From positions 1-64,000 of the forward strand of contig JBNGIS010033928.1 in NCBI GenBank assembly GCA_049999725.1: DNA of 64,000 nt, written 5' to 3'. This stretch comes from Haplomitrium mnioides. Taxonomy: Eukaryota > Marchantiophyta > Haplomitriopsida > Calobryales. Made by a program: the position numbers and the translations under genes. The notes under the pieces were generated by a model. It saw nothing but the letters and a program-made list of their open reading frames with translations, was not told the DNA's origin and did no database searches. Shown here piece by piece: positions 57,420 to 64,000 of this stretch. Position 1 is the first letter of the stretch; every line of letters begins with the position of its first letter.

Positions 57420-57955
57420 ACATGGCTTTCACAATATCCTCAAGCAATGCTGATATTACTTTCTTCCAATCATCTCCTTCAATGCATCTCCGTAGAACTT
57501 CATCTGGACCTATCTTTTAAAGAATTCTATGATATAACATAAAAGATGACATCTTGTGTTGAGACACCACTCTCTTTTCTAGAGTCAACCTATTATGAAC
57601 TATTTAATCTTTCACATGATCAAATATCTCTTTGAACTTTGAATCTTCCAATACTTCAAAAAGATGCTCATCCACGAGTTGATCATTAACTTGATCCAAT
57701 GATGGCTTTCCTTCCAACCTTGATAGGAAATCGGCATTTGCATGGACCTTTCCAGGTCTCACTCTTACTTCAAATTCAAACTCTTGTAACAACAGAATCC
57801 ATCTCGCCAATTTCCTTGATAAATTTGGCTTGTTTACAATATACTTCAACGCATTGTGATCAGTATAGAAAACAAAAGGATATCCCAACAAATAATGTCA
57901 TAATTTTTGAGCTGCCTAGATAATTCTCAAGCCTCTTCTTACCGTTGTATGATAA
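57420..57955 (-). pseudogene. gypsy RNase H and integrase start, interrupted by a copia element
   Basis: The 95-codon frame (57891-57604) reads LGYPFVFYTDHNALKYIVNK, then LARWILLLQEFEFEVRVRPG and VHANADFLSRLEG, a well-kept RNase H C-terminal half. The high side carries a frameshifted TT.R.GL.II region that would join the rest of RNase H. It is cut at 57955 by the copia LTR. The low side continues into the integrase leader (MLYHRIL.KIGPDEVLRRCI). It belongs to the same lineage as the fragment at 3740-5063. Confidence 0.85.
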
Positions 57956-58206
57956 TGTTGCACTTTATATAGTAAGATAAATAGGCTAATCTATAATTAG
58001 ACCTTAACCTATGATTAGCACATATAATTAGGGTTATGTTTAATCTTAATCCTAGGAGATAAGCACATGTACATTTGTAATCTATGAGCATTATCATATA
58101 TTCATATTGAGATTGAGATAAAAAGAGAAGAGAGAAGAGGAGATAAGTTTACTTACAAGCACCTTGTATATGTTTGCATGATTGTTTTGATTCTTCTTTT
58201 ACAACA
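57956..58206 (+). repeat. 5' LTR of copia element E
   Basis: 251 bp from TGTTGCACTTTATATAG to TCTTTTACAACA, followed at once by TGTTATCAGCATGATTAGC, the candidate primer site. It shares structure with the LTRs at 29465 and 33731 (CCTAATC.. motif block, then GAGAAGAGG purine-rich strand) but is clearly diverged. Confidence 0.8.
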
Positions 58207-60442
58207 TGTTATCAGCATGATTAGCTTATAAATAAAGAAAAAAAATTTCATACCCCTAGCTTCATCATTCTTCTATAGAATTTAAACACAAATTTTCTTT
58301 CTATTCTTCTCTATAGAAATCTAAGTTTTCATCCTTCTACTTCTCAATCTACATAAATATTAGTTTTCTTTCATCTATCAATTTTATATTATATAATACT
58401 ATATTTTATTCTACATCAAACAAAGAAGGACCCCATAGAGTTGAATGATTCTCTCAACTTAAAGATCCAAGCAAAAGCAATCCATATTTTCAGATTTCTA
58501 CGTTCGAATCGGAAAGCCATTGGATTCGCAATCAGATTGCGAACATATTCTTGTGAAGATCTCAATCAAATTCATGAAGAATTTGATGAACAGATCTACA
58601 ACAACAATCTGAGGAGAATTTGACAAATAGCAGGGCAGAAAGATTCACATCAAATTCAAATGGTGAAAGTTTGAAAGAATTTGTATATCACAATATCAAG
58701 GATATATCACCATTTCAGCACTTGATTTTCAAAGAAAATTGAAAGTTCAAAAGAGGCTCAAAGTAACGTTGAAAGTTCAAAAAGGAAGAAGCCAAGTTGA
58801 CGGTGAAACAATGACAAAACACTATTTTGGTAGAAAAAATTTTAAATATTAAAAGTTCAAAAAGACAACTTCAGTGATTTATGAAAGTTCAAAAAGAAGA
58901 AGCACTTGGTCAAAACAAAGATTAATCACTATTTCAGATATTTGAGGAAAAAAAAGAAAAATACAATAAAACTAATCTAAGCTATCCTGGAGTGACAAGT
59001 GGCACATGTAAGTGGGCAGGTTAAACCCCACTCCTAGATGCAATGGGTGAGAGAACCTTAGTTGAAAGAGGCTACGAGTGAGATCCTTTTGTATTTGTGC
59101 TCGTTTTTCCCATTTCACTTATGGGACTAAGTGAAGGTTGCTCATGAAGCAACATTTGCCGAGGTATCCGAGCCTCGACTCCAAAGCACTAGATCAGCTG
59201 CCGAAGCTACTAAGTCTACCAAACCTACCAAAACATTGCCGAAGGTGTATTAAGTTAACTCCAAAGCATAGATTTGTTGCCAAACCTATTTTGAATATTG
59301 AACCTAATCTTCTTTCAGCTCGACTACAGCATTTTTCAGCAGATTTTCAATTGATTGTTATGCGAGCATTTGGGATTATTTTTCAAATCTGAAGCAGCAG
59401 ATCTGATCTCCTTCTCCAAGCAATTCTACCAAATCTCATTTCACTCTTTTTGCTTTACAAATAAGTATAAACAGAGAGCTAACCTCTCTTGCATTTACAC
59501 AGTTCAGGGCATAACAACTCTGTTATGCTTCCAGACTAATGCTTCAAAACACACAAAGTTTTATTTCCATTTTTTGAAGAAAAACAATTGCAGAATCACT
59601 AGCATATACACAACTCCTACTGTGTGTATCATCTTTCAGCTACTCCTATGATGTTTTGACCAGCCATCATGATACCAATTCAGCTGGCTTGATCAAATTA
59701 GAAGGTCATAAAAATCACCATCATACATCAAACATTGTAAAACCTATTGGAATACCAATTGGACATAGATTAATATCAGATTACTTCATTTACAGTTATG
59801 ATGTCTTAATATTCCGTACTTCATTTAATAGAAATTTACACACTAGCAAATGCAATAGAATCTGTTATACAAATTTATTCTAGGATATAAGAAATCCAAT
59901 ACATTGTTATTAGCATAGCTCAATCTATAAGTGTAAAAGAATTGACTATAGCTATATCTATAGTACAAATTCTTATTTCTAAAAAGTACATTTTTCTATA
60001 AAACCTAATAGAGGAAACTGACTTGTTGTCTCAAGAATTTGTAGAGATTCTAAGAAGGTCTAATAGCTACAACTAGTCCATTGGGTTCCCTCTACAATAC
60101 AAGGTATCTTCAAATTTTATTATCAAGATTTATCAACATCATCTATATTCAAGACTTGAATCAAGAGTTGAGAGGACAAGTTTGCATATTCAAGAATTCT
60201 ACTCCAACTTTTGAAGACTATTTCTTGAAGCAAAGACTTCAACAACCCCTCATGTATTGTTGCTGATTTTTGAAGGCCTATTGCAGAGAACATGAAACAT
60301 ACTCTTCATATTATCACTGTTACCAAAATTTATTTCAATTGTTATTCACAAAACAGGAAAGAGTTTATCATTTGGTTTTCTGAATTTTTGATAACTATGT
60401 TATTTATCCTCAAACCCTTCAAACTCTTTCAGCATTCTAAAT
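58207..60442 (+). other. long leader of copia element E
   Basis: 2.2 kb between LTR and gag. 58441-58620 includes CAGATTGCGAACATATTCTTG and a GAAGAATTTGATGA block that also occur in the short leader of the 29465-34004 element. Near 59000-59400 small duplicate fragments occur, such as CCGAAG with CTACCAAACCTACCAAAAC. No gene was recognised, and part of it may be a secondary insertion. Confidence 0.45.
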
Positions 60443-61340
60443 CATGGAGAAATTAAATTTCAAACAGTTGAACATAAAAGAAGACAATTACCTCTCTTGG
60501 TCATTGGATGTTGCTGCACATCTGGCATTAAAAGGATTGGAGACTACCATCTTGAAAAATGAGGATATTGCTCCATACTAGAAAGCCCAAGCTCTAGTCT
60601 TCCTAAGGCACCATCTTTCAGACTCTTTGAAAATACAATATCTGAATGAGAGTAACTTTAGAATTCTCTACGATAATCTGAAAGATAGATTTGACCATAC
60701 CAAAACTATACATCTGCCCACAGTAAGGCATGATTGGGTTAATTTAAGAGTGCAAGATTTTCCAACTATCTCTAAATACAACAATGAGTTATTCATAATT
60801 ACATCCCAATTGACTTTGTGTGGACACCTAGTTTCTCTAGAGGAACAGATTGAAAAGGCTTTGTCCACATTTCATACAGAAAACATGATTCTGTCGGCCC
60901 AATACAGAAACATGAATTTTCCTACATATTTTGAATTAGTAGCATATCTGTTGTTAGCAGAGAAGCATAAGAGCTTACTGATGAAAAATTCCTACGTTAG
61001 ACCCCCCAGGTACCCTACCTCCAACCCAAACACCTGAAGCTCCTTTTTCCAAGCTAGCATGTAAAGGAGGCATGTCTAGAACAAGGGCCTGATTTTGTTT
61101 CTTTTGATAAAACTCTCAAAGGGGTAAAACACCCATAATTGGCAAGAATCAATAGTTCAAAGGGAGAGGTAGAGGAAGGTGAAATTCTGGAAAATTCTTC
61201 CAAAGAGGAAGAAGAGGAGACAAGTCTTCATACAATAACATAAGTTAGCCCTCCTCAAGCAATTCAAGAGGTCCAGTAGTATGCTGCAGATGTGGAGCTA
61301 TGAGACATACCCATAACATTTGTAGGATCTCTGCTCACTT
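60443..61340 (+). pseudogene. copia element E Gag
   Basis: The ATG at about 60443 opens MEKLNFKQLN. After possible frame irregularity and a stop the main open part (60627-61037) reads LYDNLKDRFDHTKTIHLPTV, WVNLRVQDFPTISKYNNELF and LTLCGHLVSLEEQIEKALST, typical of copia Gag (UBN2-like). The zinc knuckle at about 61278-61320 reads CCRCGAMRHTHNIC (C-x2-C-x4-H-x4-C). Confidence 0.85.
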
Positions 61341-61351
61341 GGTGGCAATTC

Positions 61352-61645
61352 ATGCAAAAGATAAGAGCTAGAATGCTACAATTGAGACTCACAATGTTTT
61401 TTTTGGAACAAATCGATACCCTTAATGACTATATTGATAAGGAAGATGATCTGAACACACCTAAGACCAATATGATTCAGTGTACAAACAATACACTACC
61501 TCTTGATGATATTCATACCTACATAATTGATAGTTATAGTACTCATACCATTCTGAAAAGGAGGTCCTACTTCACCAAGCTTATGCCCTCACACCGAAAG
61601 GTGACTACAATCATGGGCAATAATCAAATTGAAGAAGACAAATGA
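61352..61645 (+). pseudogene. copia element E protease
   Basis: The open frame contains THTILKRRSYFTKLMPSHRK preceded by YIIDSYS. The catalytic D-S-G has become D-S-Y, which should inactivate it. VTTIMGNNQIE matches the flap region of copia proteases of the ATTHTIL type. Confidence 0.8.
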
Positions 61646-61889
61646 CCAACCATAATCGGATTGCCACAAGGGACTATTCTTAATATCAAAATTGCTATTT
61701 ATGCACCAAGTGCTATAAGGAACCTAATTAGTTTCAATGATATATGAGACAATGGTTTCCATATTCATACTAGCACTTGTAAAAACCAGTAAGTGTTGCA
61801 TTTGTTGAAGCACACTCTTGAAGGATCTAAAATAAAAGAAACCTTTTTTTGCATACCCTCTTGTTTTTTACATAACACAAATACAAAGT

Positions 61890-62410
61890 TTTCATACTCA
61901 TGCACAAAACATCGATCATACAATACTATGGCATGGTCACTTAGGACATTTTGACATGACTATGTTTCAAAGCATTCAAAAAGTGTCCCGATCTATTTCT
62001 TCAAGCTTAAGACCATCTATGATCACAAAACTATGCATACACTATTCTCAAGGAAAACTTGCCTTACGACGAGCTATATCCAAGAAAGTTCTGGAAACTC
62101 CAAAATTCCTTGAGAGGAATTATATATACATGGTTCTATCAACCCATCCAATGGACCCTTTTGATATTTTTTGATGATAATCTACACATCAACTAAATGG
62201 TTACAAGAATCATTACTCTCAACCTTTAATTTAGTCTTCCCAAAGATATTGGTACATCTTCTCAAATTGAAAGTTCAATTTCCAAAAAGTCCAATAAAAG
62301 TTGTACGAGTTGACAATGTGGAAGAGTTTACATCAAAAATATTTGAAGACATGGGTTACAGATACCCAATACTCTGTCACGCATGTCCATTTTTGAAATG
62401 CAATAACTGA
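61890..62410 (+). pseudogene. copia element E integrase
   Basis: A zinc-binding start (LGHFDMTMFQ, HYSQGKLALRR) leads to the core in two frames. The second reads YTSTKWLQESLLSTFNLVFP, SPIKVVRVDNVEEFTSKIFE (second catalytic Asp) and then decays before the Glu. The colinear piece in the other copia copy is 32708-33163. Confidence 0.8.
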
Positions 62411-62448
62411 AAAGAGTAATTTGCAGCACACAAACAATTCATAGGCAT

Positions 62449-64000
62449 ATGCTCATGCAGACCAATTTACTAGTTTCTACGTGGGGCCATCCAATACTAC
62501 ATGCTGCATCAATTTTAAAATATAAGCCATCAGTGTTCAATACATTATCACCTCACCAACTTGCCTATGGTAGTATACTTGATCTATCCTATTTAAGAGT
62601 TTTGGGTTATCAAGTCTTAGTTCCAATTATGGGACCGAAAAGGACTAAGATGGGACCTCAAAGACAGAATGCATTTATGTGAGATATGAATCCCTTTCTA
62701 TAATATGCTATCTAGAACCATCCACTGTTGATGTTTTCCAAGCCAGATTAGCAGATTTCCATTTTTATAATGATATATTTCCATCATTTTTTGAAGATGA
62801 AATTTCTTCATTACCAAAAAAACTACAATGGGAGAACACATCCACTCTATAGATGGATCAACCAACAAGGCAATGTGAGGATGAAGTCAAGAGACTTTTT
62901 CACTTGGCTAAAACTGTTAAACAATTGCGAGATTCATTTAATGAAATTGCAAAGACAACAATGTTATATATACCTGCGGTGAGTATTCTTGCAAGAATTC
63001 AGGATATTCCTAAACCAGCAGCTGACCAATTACCAAGGAAAAAGAGAAGACGTCCTCTTAGCTCAAAAAACTCTCAACCTCGGCCAAAAGTTTTGACAAA
63101 GAGAACTACTATCTCAGCTAATGTACCAATACCATCATCATCTACATCATTACTATCTCACCCAACCATCTCCCTATTAGAGTACCTTGATAATCAAGAA
63201 ATCTCAATCCACTACATGAATACAGGAATTATATGGCAAAGAGAGAGTATAGATGTAGATGATTATTTTGCATTCCTAGTTTCACATACTATATTCGGTA
63301 TACCACCTGATTCAAGATCTCTCAAAGAAGCTATGATTAGTTCTGATTGGATAGAGTGGAAAAAGGAAATAGATTCAGGACTTGATTCTATGATACAAAA
63401 GAAGGTATTCAAACCTTTAGTTCTTATTCCCTCTAGTCCCCATTTAATTGGATATAAGTGGATCTTTGTGGAAAAACCAAATAAATAAGGCAAAATTGTT
63501 TGATATAAGGCACGCTTTGTAGCCAAAGGCTATACACAAATACTTAGGAGAGACTTTGATCTCATATATGCCCCAATTATGGATGCTATCATATACCGAT
63601 TCCTAGTAGGCTTTTTCTTAGGACATGAGCACATAACACATTAGATGGATGTTGTGACAACATATCTATACATGCTATTAGATACCCAAATCTACATGAA
63701 AGCTCCACCAGAGCTTATAGCGAGGAATATCTATCATATTTAGAGGGAGAAATTTTCTAAGCAAAAGGCAACTAGCGACCTATCTACTTCTTCACCATCA
63801 ACCATAGTCAACCCCACTGGTGGTAGTACTAGGCCGAAACTTATAGGCCATGAGATGCAGTCTTGGGAGAAAAGACCTATTGTGCCTCATATGCATCAAT
63901 CCATGCCTCTAGCCAAGGATGGATATGTAGTTCAGATCCTTAGATCTATTTATAGACTTAAGCATAGTGGTCAAATTTAGTATCAGAGATTTCACGAGGA
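62449..64000 (+). pseudogene. copia element E integrase tail and RT front
   Basis: 62449-62682 is the integrase C-terminus (NTLSPHQLAYGSILDLSYLR, PIMGPKRTKMGPQR). 62853-63488 is an open linker and RT start (211 codons): QLPRKKRRRPLSSK, EWKKEIDSGLDSMIQKKVFK and GYKWIFVEKPNK, then a stop. RT continues to ARNIYHI and the extra block (SDLSTSSPSTIVNPTGGST). At the window end it reads VVQILRSIYRLKHSGQ. The catalytic YxDD box is beyond the window. Confidence 0.88.

Larger units (their letters stand above)
57956..64000 (+). mobile_element. Ty1/copia element E, 5' part, running off the window
   Basis: The 5' LTR (57956-58206), primer site, a long leader, gag, protease, integrase and the front of RT lie in order on the plus strand. 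The element is inserted in a gypsy RNase H. If intact at its other end, its 3' LTR should be followed by GATAA (57951-57955). It is the gag-containing relative of the element at 29465-34004 and shares leader, integrase, linker and RT sequence, including the extra RT block. Stops in gag, protease and integrase show this copy is inactive. Confidence 0.9.

Noticed and set aside
63263-63526. 87-codon minus-strand frame at the right end
   Set aside because: It is the antisense of the copia RT start.
1-64000. rRNA, tRNA or organelle-derived genes
   Set aside because: No conserved rRNA blocks, tRNA cloverleaf with proper T-loop, or plastid/mitochondrial coding sequence was recognised.

Overview
This window looks like intergenic DNA from a large land-plant nuclear genome. 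It is AT-rich, dominated by old LTR retrotransposons carrying many stops and frameshifts, and contains a LINE, several minisatellites, long (GA)n/(CT)n/(CA)n/(TA)n tracts and a 10-N assembly gap inside a microsatellite. The depth of decay and the nested insertions would suit a conifer, cycad or other large-genome plant, but no species can be named from the sequence. I see no intact host protein gene, rRNA, tRNA or CRISPR. Where ORF limits are given, some open frames begin at a non-ATG codon, so starts are approximate.

Layout. 1-1616: CpG-rich imperfect duplications, then unassigned sequence. 1617-3310 and 12638-14605: two direct copies of one repeat, each with a 35-bp minisatellite. Between them lie a minus-strand Ty3/gypsy RT-RNase H fragment (3740-5063) and a plus-strand gypsy element with about 1.16-kb LTRs (5503-11373). 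14606-17799: microsatellites and unassigned DNA. 17800-22090: a degenerate LINE (Pro-rich/coiled-coil ORF1, endonuclease, RT, Cys-His 3' module), followed directly by a 23-bp minisatellite. 24250-26250: minus-strand remnant of a coiled-coil protein. 26240-28347: chromovirus-type gypsy with a chromodomain remnant. 29465-34004: complete-ended Ty1/copia element on the minus strand with matching LTRs, a 5-bp target duplication AGATT and a polypurine tract, but no gag or protease. 34005-38440: AT-rich DNA plus an LTR-like fragment. 38440-41630 and 41640-45880: two gypsy elements abutting head to head. 57420-57955: gypsy RNase H/integrase fragment broken by a copia element (57956 to the window end).

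The most unusual part is 46.5-54.6 kb. On the minus strand, 47155-50892 is a degenerate intron-containing gene. It has a Lys-rich linker, a ParB-like domain, and the motifs of a beta-class DNA amino-methyltransferase in the class-typical order (DPPY-like, then QKP, then FxGxG-like). From a shared 0.4-kb intergenic region with two divergent TATA boxes, a second degenerate gene runs the other way (51315-54612). It encodes a protein of the DUF7869 type, recognised by GYTHDQIDQ and the upstream asparagine-rich block. Introns and flanks of this pair carry a recurring 18-bp near-palindrome, GTCCATGCGCGCATGGAC. I propose that the pair is one decayed mobile element coupling a DUF7869 protein with a ParB-methyltransferase. 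The co-mobility is inference; the domains and arrangement can be read in the sequence.
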